A DNA stretch of 64,000 bases from Viscum album. Taxonomy: Eukaryota > Streptophyta > Magnoliopsida > Santalales > Viscaceae. Below are positions 50,141 through 61,622 of this stretch, piece by piece; position 1 is the stretch's first letter; the number at the start of each line of letters is the position of its first letter. Where the stretch lies: contig OY728121.1 of the NCBI GenBank assembly GCA_963277665.1, positions 953,155,097 through 953,219,096 of the forward strand, written 5' to 3'. Below the pieces are notes generated by a model that saw nothing but the letters and a program-made list of their open reading frames with translations, searched no databases and was not told where the DNA came from. The position numbers were made by a program, and so were the translations under genes.

Positions 50141-53100
50141 GATCCATGAGTCATTTGTGATGTGTAATAGTCAACCCCTCCTCAATTCGAGGCATGGTGT
50201 GGCCGATATCACTCAAAGTGTCTCTCTTTTTTTTTAAATGGAAAGAATTTTAAGTGAAAACAACAACTGATGTACTGAAAACCAACCAAACACATTCATA
50301 TTATGTTGATACTTTAGGAAAATTATCCATGGGTCATGTGTGATGTGTATGAGTAAACCCCACCTCAATCTAAGGCACAATGTGGCTGGTATCACTCAAA
50401 GTGTCTCTCTTTTGTTTAAAATGGACATAATTTTTAAGTGAAAAAAATAACTAATGTATGTAAAACTGACCAAAAGCATTCAGATTGTGTTTATAACTCA
50501 GGAAAATGATTCATGGGTCATGTGTGACGTGTAAGAGTTAGCCCCACCTCAATATGAGGCACGGTGTGTCTGGTATTACTCAAAGTGTCTCTCTTTTGTT
50601 TAAAATGGACAAAATTTTAAGTGAAAACAACAACTGACATACAAAAAAAATGACCAAACGCATTAATATTGTTTTGATAATTTATTCCAATGATCCATGG
50701 GTCATGTGTGACGTGTACGAGTAAACTATGCCTCAATCCGAGGCATGGTGTAGCCGATATCACTCAAAGTTTCTATCTTTTGTTTAAAATGGACAGAATT
50801 TTAAGTGAAAACAACAACTAACATACGGAAAAATAACCAAATGAATTATGATTGTGTTTATACTTAATAAAATGATCCATGGGTCATTTTTGACATGAAA
50901 GAGTCAACATTTCCTCAATCTGAGGCACGGTGTGGCTGGTATCACTCAAAGTGTCTCTCTTTTGTTTAAAATGGACAGAATTTTAAGTGAAAACAACAAC
51001 TGACATACAAAAAACTGACCAAACACATTATTATTGTGTCGATACTTTATTAAAACGATACATGGGTCATTTTTGACATGTAAGAGTCAACAATTCCTCA
51101 ATCCGAGGCACGGTGTGGCCGGTATCACTCATATTGTCTATCTTTTTTTTAAAAAATGGAGAGAATTTTAAGTGAAAACAACAACTGACGTACATAAAAC
51201 TGAACAAACACATTAGTATTGTGTTTATACATTATTTAAATGATACATGGGTCATTGGTGATGTGTACGAGTCAACCCCTCCTCAATCAAAGGCACGGTG
51301 TGGCCAGTATCATTCAAAGGGTCTCTCTTTTGTTTAAAATGGACAAAATTTTAAGTGAAAACAACAACCGACGTATGGAAAATGAAAAAATACATTTTTA
51401 TTGTGTTTATACCTTAGTAAAAATATCCATGGGTCATTTTTGACATTTACAAGTCAACTTTACCAGAATCCGAGGCACAGAGTGGCCGATATCACTCAAA
51501 GTGTCTATCTTTTGTTTAAAATGGATAGAATTTTAAGTGAAAACAATAAATGACGTATGGAAAACCTACCAAACGCATTTGGATTATGTTTATATTTTAG
51601 TAAAACTATATATTGGTCGTTTTTTATGTGTATGAGTCAACCCCACCTCCATTCTAGGCACGGTGTGGCCGGTATCACTCAAAGTGTCTCTCTTTTGTTT
51701 AAAATGGATAGAATTTTAAGTGAAAACAATAACCGACGTATGGAAAACCAACCAAATGCATTAGGATTGTGTTTATAACTTATTCCAACTATCAAAGGGT
51801 CATTTTTGACATGTAATATTTAACCTCGACTTAATCCGCAACACGTTGTGGCTGGTATCACTCAAAGTGTCTATCTTTTGTTTAAAATAGACATAATTTT
51901 AAGTGAAAATAACAATTGACGTACGAAAAACCAACCAAATGTATTAGGATTGTGTTGATAATTTATTACAATGATACATGGGTAATTTATGACATGTAAA
52001 ATTCAAATATACTTTAATAAGGGGCATGGTGTGGTTATTATCACTCAAAGTGGCTCTCTTTTGTTTAAAATGGACAAAATTTTAAGTGAAAACAACAACT
52101 GACGTATGGAAAACTGACAAAACGCATTAATATTTTGTTTATAACTTAGTAAAACGATACATGGGTCATGTGTGACATGTACGAGTCAACCCCTCCTCAA
52201 TATGAGGCATGGTGTGGCCGGTATCACTCAAAGTGTCTCTCTTTTGTTTAAAAAGGACAGAATTTTAAGTGAAAACAACAACTGACGTATGGAAAACTAA
52301 ACAAATGCATTAGGATTGTGTTTATACCTTAGGGAAACGATACATGGGTCATGTGTGATGTATAAAATTCCACCCCACCTCAATCCGAGGCACGGTGTGG
52401 CCGATATCACTCAAAGTGTCTATCTTTTGTTTAAAATGGATATAATTTTAAGTGAAAACAACATCTGATGTACGGAAAACTGACCAAATGAATTTGTATT
52501 GTGTTTATACTTTAGGAAAACGATCCATGGGTAATTTTTGATGTGTATGAGTCAACCCCACCTCAATCAGAGGCACGGTGTGGCTGGTATCACTCAATGT
52601 GTCTATCTTTTGTCTAAAATGGACAAAATTTTAAGTGAAAACAAAAACTGACGTATAGAAAACTGACCAAACACATTTGGATTGTGTTGATACTTTAGGA
52701 AAATGATCCATGGGAATTTTTTGACGTTTAAGAGTCAAACCCGCCTCAATCCGAGGCATAGTGTGGCCAGTATCACTCAAAGTGTTTCTCTTTTGTTTAA
52801 AATAAACATAATTTTTAAGTAAAAACAAGAACTGACATATGGAAAGCTGATCAAAAGCATTCAGATTGTGTTGATAAATTATAACAACGATCCATGGGTC
52901 ATTTGTGACATGTAAGAGTAAAAAAATCCTTAATACAAGTCTTGGGGTGGCCTCTATCACTCAAAGTGTCTATCTTTTGTTTAAAATGGACAAAATTTTA
53001 AGTAAAAACAACAATTGACGTACGGAAAACCAACCAAACACATTAGGATTGTGTTGATACTTTAGGAAAATGATAAATGGGTAATTTTTTATGTGTAAGA

Positions 53101-53955
53101 GTCAAACCTGCCTCAATCAGAGGCACGATGTGGCCAGTATTACTCAAAGTGTCTCTCTTTTATTTAAAATGGACATAATTTTTAAGTGAAAACAACAACT
53201 AACGTACAGAAAATCAACCAAACACATTCGTATTTTGTTTATAATTTCGTCCAACCATCCATGGGTCATGTGCTATGTGTATGAGTCATCCTTTCCTCAA
53301 TCTGAGGCACGTTGTAGCCGATATCACTCAAAGTGTCTATCTTTTGTTTAAAATGGACATAATTTCAAGTGAAAACAACGACTGACGTACGAGAAACCAA
53401 CCAAACGCATTCATATTTCATTGATACTTTTTGAAAATGATCCATGGGTTATGTGTGTCCTGTAAGAGTCAAACCCCCTTAATCTAAGGCACGGTGTGAC
53501 CAGTATCACTCAAAGTGTCTATCTTTTGTTTAAAATGGATAGAATTTTAAGTGAAAACAACAACTGATGTATGGAAAACCGAAAAAATGCATTTGGATTG
53601 TGTTGATACCTTATTCCAATGATCCATGGGTAATTTTTGATGTGTATGAGTCAAACCTTCCTCAATATGAGGCACGATGTGTCCGGTATCACTCAAAGTG
53701 CCTCTCTTTTGTTTAAAATGGACATAATTTTTAAGTGAAAACAACAACTAACGTATGGAAAACTGACAAAATGAATTTGTATTGTGTTGATACTTTAGGA
53801 AAATGATACATGAGTCATGTGTGACATGTAAAAGTCAACCCTTCCTCAATTAGAGGCACAGTGTGACCGGTATTACTCAAAGTGTCTCTCTTTTGTTTAA
53901 AATGGACATAATTTTTAAGTGAAAACAATAAATGACGTACGAAAAACAATTCAAA
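50141..53955. repeat. 183-bp satellite, about 21 tandem copies, inside the CACTA element
   Basis: Each unit has four conserved blocks: GATCCATGGGTCATGTGTGA, CCTCAATCCGAGGCACGGTG, ATCACTCAAAGTGTCTCTCT and TTTTAAGTGAAAACAACAAC. The CTCAAAGTG block recurs at 50211, 50396, 50580, 50763, 50946 and so on to 53877, a mean spacing of 183 bases. Copies differ by about 10-15 % by eye, without obvious higher-order grouping. Small open frames within it are periodic artefacts. It lies between the TnpA-like gene and the 3' subterminal repeats. Confidence 0.9.
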
Positions 53956-54840
53956 AGTCATTACCTATGACATAAGACACTTAGACAAGCCTCATAGAGT
54001 CCTAAGAATTCCTTAGACAATAAAACCCCATTAATAATTCATCACACACCCTAAATATAAACCGTTATCCCTAGAGTTCATAGTGGGGGATGAAAACAAA
54101 GAGGAAAGGGAGAGGGAGAAGAACGAAAGGGAAAGAAAAAAGAATAGAGGATTTAAATTGGATAAATTTTCAATATAAAGGGCTCTTAGACTACGTTTTG
54201 GGAAGGGTACATGAGGAAATAGGTTGAAATCCCTTAAATTATGCCATATCATCAGCAACTTTCATGGTATTGTTGGGAAGTTTTCCAAATTGTTCACCAA
54301 CTTTTTGGGATCCATCAGATAAGAAACCCTCTTCTACGCAGTTTGGAAAAACAGTTAACTAACCATGTTCCAATAATTCAAAATGACTTAGTTAAACTAT
54401 ATATCCATACCACATGGTTTATCCTAACCATGAACAACCCGTGTTCCTAAGGCAACATATCCCAAAAGGAACTCAAAATCTATAAACAAATTCCATATCC
54501 AAGCTTGACATGAATCTTAACCACAAAAAACATGAAGAATAACTCACATGAATGCCTTAACCAAACTTTTCTTAAGGTTATAACATTTAAATCTCTCTAT
54601 ATATTTTATCTGAGGCAATGTAAGATATCATTTGGAGGAGATAGTATTTAATATTACCTTTTGATAATCATAATGAATAATTAGTACATCACATTAGGTA
54701 TGGATTTTTTCCCATCATTTGATCCCAAATTTACTACCACTGCATATTTTATATGTGTGAACTACTTGTTTGATATGCTGATTTTTTTTCAGGTCTTTTT
54801 TGGGTGTTCTACTATATAATTTTATGTTACAGTAGGCAGG
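53956..54840. other. CACTA interior between satellite and 3' subterminal repeats
   Basis: No gene recognised. A polypurine stretch (54090-54150, GAGGAAAGGGAGAGGGAGAA) is the only visible structure. Confidence 0.4.
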
Positions 54841-55179
54841 GCATTTATCAGCGCTTTTTTAGCACTGATAAAGGGAGCCTTTATCAGCACTAAAAAAACA
54901 TTGATAAAAGGTACCTTTATCAGCACCTTTTAGTGCTGATAAAGGATCCATTTATCATCTCCTTTTTAGGGCTGATAAAGGAGCCCTTTATTAGCACATT
55001 TTAGCACTGATAAATGGGCCCTTTATCAGTGCTTTTTAGCACTAATAAATTATCCCTTTATCAGTGCTTTTTAGCACTGATAAAGGGGACCCCTTTTATC
55101 AGCGCTGAGCTTTACAGTGCTTTTTTAGTGCTATTAAAGCCCATTTTGAGAGCTGATAAAGCCCATTTTTTTAGTAGTG
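54841..55179. repeat. CACTA 3' subterminal repeats and terminus
   Basis: About eight near-perfect palindromes built of CTTTATCAGCGCT / AGCACTGATAAAGG, then the terminus GGGC...TTAGTAGTG. Much denser and better conserved than the 5' array. Confidence 0.85.
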
Positions 55180-55182
55180 AAA
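55180..55182 (+). repeat. CACTA target duplication AAA, right
   Basis: AAA after TAGTAGTG, matching 36459-36461. Confidence 0.7.
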
Positions 55183-56016
55183 CCAATGAATCTTAAATTA
55201 TAAAGGTAAGTGAAAAGGGAAGCCTACCTCAATATCATGACACTTCAACAACACATACCTGAAATCACACCATGAAGGTTATAAGATCCAAGATCTACCA
55301 AGAGGAACCCTAAAAAAACAAAACCTCCAACATAATTGAAGGGAATCATGAAACCTTGATCCATATGACCATGGGAGAAAGAGATCTCAAGATAAAATGG
55401 AGGAAAAAGGAATAGGGAGGAGAGAAAAAGAGAACACCTTGAAGATCTAGCCCCAAATCTTGAATAACCACCTTAGATCTACACCAAGGGAGTGAGTAGG
55501 GGATCTAAAAACCAAGGAAGAGCACCCCTAGGGACATATAAACTAGAGGGAGGGAGAAATGGGTGGATTTGGGGTTAAAATACCATAAGGGTAGAGTTGA
55601 AATTTCAAAAATTTTGAGATTTGTACAGCTTTCACTATTTACCAATCCATGTGCCAACCGTGTGCCCATTACTGGACACACCTGGGACCTTGCACAATTT
55701 TTCCACACAGTTTGTAAACCGTGTGCCAACCATGTGGAACGGTTTTGTCTTGAGACATTGGCTCCCTGCATGCTTTAAGCATAGTTTGACTAACTGTGCA
55801 CAAGCTGTGAACTATGCCTCTGCCACCAACACTTGATCCATACAGTTTCCTAGAGAAATCCTCACGATTTACCCAGTCTGTGCACTGACCATGCACCATG
55901 AGAAAAACACTCCGAAACTCAATATTTAAACCCATCACACTCAAAACTCGAGAGAAAAAAACAAGGTAAAGAGATGAACCAGAACAGAGGTCCAAAATAA
56001 AAATTTGGTTGTGATA
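55183..56016 (-). repeat. G3 5' LTR, outer part
   Basis: Aligns with 22353-23188 of the 3' LTR, for example TTAAATTATAAAGG at the left edge and CCCATCACACTCAAAA near the right. Ends GTGATA at 56016, the LTR start on the minus strand. Confidence 0.85.
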
Positions 56017-56019
56017 GTA

Positions 56020-56395
56020 TAGATATTTATATACCTATACAATTAATGTATATAAAATGTTTATATATATAAATATACTTGTGTGTGTATTGAAAAAAAT
56101 ATTTATTTATCTATATATTCTAATAGATGTATATTAATATGAATATATAATATATCTAAATAAATATAAATATTTATAATTATATTTATAGACACAGACA
56201 CATATATAAATATATATATATGTGTGTGTGCGTGTGTGCGTATCTATAAACAAAAAAACATATTTTATATATGTATTTAAAAATAATTATATGAATATAT
56301 ATAAAAATAAATAAATAAATAAATATATAGATAAAGAAATGTAATAAAATATATATAAATAAATATATATATCATAAAATACAGAACAAAACAAT
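56020..56395. repeat. TA/TG microsatellite-rich tract
   Basis: Long runs of TATA, TATATATG, TGTGTGTGCGTG and AAATAAATAA. No gene. It continues the kind of sequence seen left of G3 at 20340-20508. Confidence 0.7.
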
Positions 56396-56490
56396 ATAGA
56401 GGAGTGGTAAAGGTGCAGATCCATGAAGGGTAGGTCTCATGTTCGAAACTCAGTAGGTGCACACACGCATGAGAGAAACAAGTGGTCTTA
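56396..56490 (+). repeat. tRNA-like / SINE-like sequence
   Basis: AGTGGTAAAGGTGCAGATCC (box A-like) and CATGTTCGAAACTC (box B-like) about 40 bases apart. It does not align with the other two SINE-like copies beyond these boxes. Low confidence. Confidence 0.35.
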
Positions 56491-56499
56491 GCACTATTA

Positions 56500-56771
56500 A
56501 GGGGGTGGGGGGGGGGGCTTAGAGAACTGATAAAGGGAGGGTATATAACTGTTGGGGGGGGGGACCTCCCAACAGAGAAGAAATCTATTTTTTAAAAATT
56601 AATATTTTTTACTTTTATCAGCATTTTTTGGCAGTGATAAAAGGTGCCTTTATTAGTGATTTTTCAAGCCCTGATAAAGGGGACCCCTTTAACAGCTCCG
56701 AGGACAATAATGATTTTTTAGCACTGTTAAAACCCCCTTTATTGGTGTTAAAGGGACAACCTATAGTAGTG
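56500..56771. mobile_element. CACTA terminus with poly-G tracts, duplication copy A
   Basis: Contains TTTTATCAGCATTTTTTGGC-type and CCCTGATAAAGG subterminal motifs and ends CCTATAGTAGTG at 56771 (inward CACTACTATAGG). G-runs of ten or more at 56501-56517 and 56554-56563, the second followed by ACCTCCCAACA, which can pair with the preceding TGTTGGG. A CACTATTAAGGGG string at 56492 could be the opposite end of a 280-bp derivative, but no target duplication agrees. Confidence 0.55.
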
Positions 56772-57346
56772 GATGCTCATATTGGGTATGTGTAACAGTC
56801 ATAAGACATAACTGATACTCTTTTATTCTTGGTTATCCTTTTATCTTCATGAAGAAGGTGCTAGTACACCATAGGAGATCGCGGGTACTCTCATTATGAA
56901 TGAATATTCTAGTGGGTGGTGTCATCTATGTGGAGTTCAGAGTCCTTTAGCTGTCACAAGGTTATTATGATCAAGAAAAATCCTTTGAGATCATTGAGAA
57001 TGGATATTGATTCATTTTAGGTATACCCATTGTTTCATATTATTTATTCTAAATTTTGATTATATTGATGATAGATCAGACCTTTTATGGGTTTCTTCTA
57101 CCTCTATGATCATATGATGATTCTACAAAACCCATCAATGGTATAAAAACCACATTCATCAACAGATCAACATGTTATTTTATTGTTTTTATGAAGAACA
57201 TGTGTATCATAACCTCACTTGGATTTATGATTTAATATATCATAATCCAATTTTTTTCTAGTCATAGGGTACGATAGGTGTATTTCTAATGGTAAGATAC
57301 ACTAAAAACCATACGACATAGATGATATCACATGCTGCGATAAAAA

Positions 57347-58725
57347 TGTTGGAGTTGGTGCCCTAGAACAAACTTCTATGTATTTTATGATTACCTATGT
57401 TAATAGTTTCAAATAGTAATAAACTACTTATCACATCATGATTGTTCTTCTTCATGATGTAGTATATGATAGTGTCCTAATAGTATCTATCACACTGAAA
57501 GTTCACAGTAGTTCCCTACTATGATGGGAACCCAAAAGTGTCATGATAAAATTATTAAATATATGTTTTATAGCTAAATGAGATCATTTGAGAAATCCAA
57601 ATGATACATGCTATCAAGGGTGGATACTCATAGGACTTTTATACACCTTCTCATGGTGTACACCCTTGGTAATATTCAGTGTAAGATATTATGAGAACAA
57701 GAACCACCAATAAGAAATCCACATTTTTATGTGTCAATGGATGTTTCTATCTATGGATGTGTAAATTTATCCTTATACTTTAAGATTATTATTAATGGAT
57801 TTTATGAGTTTCTTACTTTGATGTATTGAAAAAAACCGTGATGATATATGTTCACGGTGAAGTAGGATATGTTGAGTGCATCATGAATAATATTTCATTA
57901 ATGAATAATGCAAGAAAAGATTTGTCTTTTCTGATCTTTAATAGAAGTTTATGTCTCATAAAATTTGATGGAAATGATAAAACCTAAATAAATTCATGCT
58001 CATTGGGTTCTGTAGGAAATTTCAATGTCTTTAATGTCCAAGAAACATGCATCAATCATATAGGTTGATAGAATCGACATGTGACTTTATTGATTAGAGA
58101 TATCATGATAAATTTATTATATTACACAGTAAGCTTTCATATGAGGTTTTATGTCATTTTGACATTAACTTCTTTATCCATGGGTGCATTTCCATGTTAC
58201 TAGATAGTAACCTAAGACTTTGGGCTGCTTTGCCTAATGCCATTGAAAAAAAGACCTAGAGGGTTACACACTAAGTGTATCTAGGACCTCATTTAAATAA
58301 TAATATTATTTATTATTTAACATGTTGAATAAATATTATTCTCACATGTGGTTTAATAATTATTCATGTCTTCTTGATTGTATATATTTCGTCACTAGTT
58401 ATTCGAAAGAATATGTTGTGAGCATAATATTTAATAAATATTTATTTTCTATTTAGTGAATATAATATTTATTTATTTATTAAAAAATAAAGCAATGATA
58501 TTTATTTATTAAATAAATATTCATTGTTCAAGGTCTGATAAATATCATGGAGGAATTAAAGGACGAGTTTAATGGTCTGATGAGAAATAATATACATTAA
58601 ATATTATTTTAAAAAATAATATTTAATTGATTCACAAGATCAGTTCATGTCAATAAATAATAATAATAATATAGATATGAGATTCCATAGGGATTAAGGA
58701 AATAATAAGGGTGCATGTGAAATTA
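57347..58725 (+). repeat. Copia LTR, truncated, in duplication copy A
   Basis: Starts TGTTGGAGTTGGTGCCCTAG, as the LTR at 59584 and (eroded) C1 at 15666. It breaks at 58725 at the duplication junction, before the TATA region and the R/U5 part. Confidence 0.8.
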
Positions 58726-59010
58726 GGGGGGGGGGGGAGCAGTGGGGGGAGCTTATAGAACTAATAAAGGGAGGGGTTAACACTGTTGGGGGGGGGAGTG
58801 ACCCCCTAATAGAGAAAAAATCTATGTTTAAAAAATTATTATTTTTGACTTTTATCATCATTTTTTAACACTGATAAAAGGTTCATTTATCAATGCCTTT
58901 TCGAGCACTGATAAAGGATACCCCCCTTTAATAGCTATGAGGACAACAATGCTTTTTTAGCGCTGTTAAAACCCCCTTTCATGCTATTAAAGGGTTGACC
59001 TATAGTAGTG
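58726..59010. mobile_element. CACTA terminus with poly-G tracts, duplication copy B
   Basis: Second copy of the segment at 56500-56771, again with G-runs (58726-58737), TTATCAATGCC and AGCACTGATAAAGG motifs and the terminus CTATAGTAGTG at 59010. Confidence 0.6.
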
Positions 59011-60895
59011 AATCCTCCTATTGGGTAAGTGTAACACTCATAATCCATAACCGATACTCTTTTATTCTTGTTTCTCCTTTTCTATTCATGTAGAATATGT
59101 TAGCACACCATATGAGATCATGGGCCCTCTCATTATAAATGAATATTCTAGTGTCTAGTGTCATCCATGTGGAGGTCAAGTCCTTTGGATATCACATGGT
59201 GATTATGATCAAGAAAAATCCTTTGAGATCATTGAGAATAGATCTTGATGCATTTTAGGTATACCTATTATTTCATGTTATTCACTCAACATGTTGATTA
59301 TATTGATGATAGATCAAACTTTTTATGAGTTTCTTATACTGCTATGATCATATTATGATTCTCCAAAACCCATCAATGTTATAAAAACCACATTCATAAA
59401 AAAATCAACATGTTCTTTTATTGTTTTTATAAAGAACATGTGAATTATAATATCACTTGTATTTATGATATAATATATCATAATCATATTTTTTCTAGTC
59501 ATAGGGTATGAAAAGTGTATATCTTATGGTAAGATACACTAAAAACCATACGACACAGATGATATTGTAGGTTGTGATAAAAATGTTGGATTTGGTGCCC
59601 TAGAACCAACTTCTATGTATTTTATGATTAACTATGTTAATAGTTTCAAATATTAATAAACTAATTATAGTATCATGATTGTTCTTCTACATGACATAGT
59701 ATATAATAGTGTCCTAATATCATCTACTGCACTAAAAGTTCATAGTAGTTCCCTGCTATGATGAGAACCCAAAAGTGTCATGATAGTATTCTAAAATATA
59801 TGTTTTATAGATGAATTAAATCATTTGATAAGACCAAATGATACATGCTATCATGGGTGGATACTCATAGAACTTTGAGACACCTTCTCATGGTGTAATC
59901 CCTTAGTAATATTCAGTGTAAGATATTATGAGAACAAGAACCACCAATAGGAAATCCACATTTTTACGTGTCAATGGATGTTGCTATCTATGGATATGTA
60001 AATTGATCCTTAGACTTTATTATTATTAATAATGGATTTTATGAGTTGCGTACTTTGATGTATTTACAAAAATCGTGACGACATATGTTCGCGGAGAAGT
60101 AGGATACGTTGGGTGCGTCATGAATAATATTTCATTAATGAATAATGAAAGAAAAGATTTGTCCCTTTCGATTTTTAATAGAAGTTTATGTCTCAGAAAA
60201 TTTTATGGAAATGATAAAACCTAGATAAATTCATGCTCATTAGGTTCTATAGAAAAATTTCAATGTTTTTAAAGTTAAAGAAAGAGACATCGAGCATATA
60301 GGTTTATGGCACTGACATGAAACCTGCTTGATTAGAGATATCATGATAAATTGATTATACTACACAGTAAGTATTTGTATCAGGTTTTATGTCATTGCAA
60401 CATTAGCTTCTTTCTCTGTGGGTGTATCTCCATGTTACTAGACACTAACCTTATATTTTGGGCCGCTTCGCCTAATGCCACTGACAAAATGATCTAGAGG
60501 GTTACACACTAAGTGTATCGAGAACCTTGTTTAAATAATAATATTATTCATTATTTAACATGTTGAATAAATATTATTCTCACATGTGGTTTAATAATTA
60601 TTCATGTCTGCTTGATTGTATGTATTCTATTACTAGTTATTCGAAAAAATATGGTGTGAGCATAATATTTAATAATTATCTATTTTCTATTTAGGGAATA
60701 TAATATTTATTTATTTATTAAAAAAAATAAAGTAGTGATATTTATTTATTAAATAAATAGTCATTATTCAAGGTCCAATAAATATTGTGGAGGAATGACA
60801 GGTTAAGTTTGATGGTCCGCTGAGAAATAATATATATTAAATATTATCTAAATAAATAATATTTAATTGATTCACGAGGTTAAAGCATGTCAAGA

Positions 60896-60926
<31 letters not shown>

Positions 60927-60981
60927 TAGATATGAGGTTCTATAGGGATTAAGTAAATAATAAGGGTTCATGTTGAATTAG
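58726..60981 (+). repeat. Tandem duplication copy B
   Basis: Matches copy A. Length differences come mainly from a longer (TAA)n run at 60896-60925, about nine units against four in copy A. Confidence 0.85.
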
Positions 60982-61608
60982 TGATTTCTAACCCTAACAG
61001 TATATAAACTCAATTGTATTCTTTTCTTACGTATTTCCAATTTCATTAGTTGTGCACAACTAAATCCAGAGAGAATGCACTCGAAGGACTAGAGAGCTCC
61101 CTCTATAAGAACACTCTCAAGAATGAAGAGTGATTTTCCTCCACTACCACTCTCAAGTTTAGAGATATTAAAGATAGAACGTTCCTGAATAGATTCTTGA
61201 GGCGATTAAAGGTGAATGTTGTAAGTGTTAGGATCTACCATGCTAGCACTTGGAGATTCTTATGAAGATGTTTAGAGGTTTGTGGATCACGTGTGGATCA
61301 CCATTGGAGGGAATCTACTCTTGAGTCTCACAAAAAAATGATGAGATGACGAAGAGACGTTGTCAGATCCATAAAAAAGAATGAATTTATCGCAAGGTAA
61401 TTTTTAAAATATTTAAATTAATTATAAATAATATGTGATGATCCTATGTTTTGGTTTCAGAATTTTCTCTCATCAATTAATATTTGATTCGATTCTATTG
61501 GTCACAATTCTTATCATTGATGTACATATCATTTCAATCATCTATTATGAAAACATATGATTTGGACTTGCCTCAATTGGCACTTCCACTATGCACGAAA
61601 CCTTTAAT
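59584..61608 (+). repeat. Copia LTR, complete (plus-strand relative of C1)
   Basis: Starts TGTTGGATTTGGTGCCCTAG and ends at the primer site at 61609, about 2.0 kb. A TATA-like CAGTATATAAACTC lies at 61000, then AAATCCAGAGAGAATGCACT, typical of the start of R. The GATCACGTGTGGATCACCAT block matches C1 near 14090. Confidence 0.8.
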
Positions 61609-61622
61609 TAGTATCAAAGTGG
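61609..61622 (+). promoter_or_regulatory. Copia primer binding site
   Basis: TAGTATCAAAGTGG resembles the plant TGGTATCAGAGC site for initiator tRNA-Met, with three or four changes. Confidence 0.55.

Larger units (their letters stand above)
36462..55179 (+). mobile_element. CACTA (En/Spm) DNA transposon, 18.7 kb, near full-length
   Basis: Termini are CACTATTAGAAACATAGG at 36462 and, read inward from 55179, CACTACTAAAAAAATGGGC (14 of the first 18 positions agree). Both ends carry palindromic subterminal repeats (36489-36605, 54841-55165). A 3-bp AAA duplication flanks it, and the G3 3' LTR shows the empty site. Inside, all on the plus strand, are a GC-rich leader patch (36655-36900), a TNP2-type transposase (43068-46329), a multi-exon TnpA-like gene with a Ulp1 protease part (46437-49660) and a 183-bp satellite (50141-53955). 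A 3.7-kb solo LTR (38899-42637) was added later. Without it the element is about 15 kb, within the range of plant CACTAs. Broken genes make it non-autonomous now. Confidence 0.9.
20509..56016 (-). mobile_element. Gypsy-type retrotransposon G3, gag-only, host of a nested stack
   Basis: This minus-strand element is defined by two LTRs of nearly equal length. The 3' LTR is 20509-23188 (2680 bp). The 5' LTR is 56016-55183 joined to 36461-34612 (about 2684 bp after removing the CACTA insertion). Both start TATCACA (minus) and end in CGTGACACA or its eroded form. A purine-rich tract GGTGGAGAGAAT directly precedes the 3' LTR. The interior, once the LINE complex is removed, is only about 3.1 kb and contains gag (33250-32420) but no protease, reverse transcriptase or integrase. 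G3 therefore looks non-autonomous, mobilised in trans, or has lost pol by deletion. A target duplication could not be settled because both flanks are AT-rich simple sequence. Confidence 0.8.
56500..58725 (+). repeat. Tandem duplication copy A (~2.24 kb)
   Basis: CACTA end, 575 bp of unassigned DNA, and the first 1.38 kb of a copia LTR. Matches copy B at an offset of 2234-2256 bases along its whole length; by eye about 88-90 % identity. Confidence 0.85.

Noticed and set aside
50141..53955. CRISPR-like or protein-coding repeat
   Set aside because: The 183-bp units are contiguous without distinct spacers, and open frames in them are short, on both strands and interrupted. It is a satellite.
55563..55995. 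Overlapping open frames on both strands (70-108 residues)
   Set aside because: They lie within the outer part of the G3 LTR, have no domain and are not open in the sister LTR.
56396..56490. Functional tRNA gene
   Set aside because: Box-like stretches exist, but I could not pair an acceptor stem or anticodon arm around them.
19288..56771. One giant CACTA element spanning G3, from the 19288 array to the 56771 terminus
   Set aside because: The proposed ends (CACCACATTTT and CACTACTATAGG) do not match and the flanking triplets (AAA and GAT) differ.
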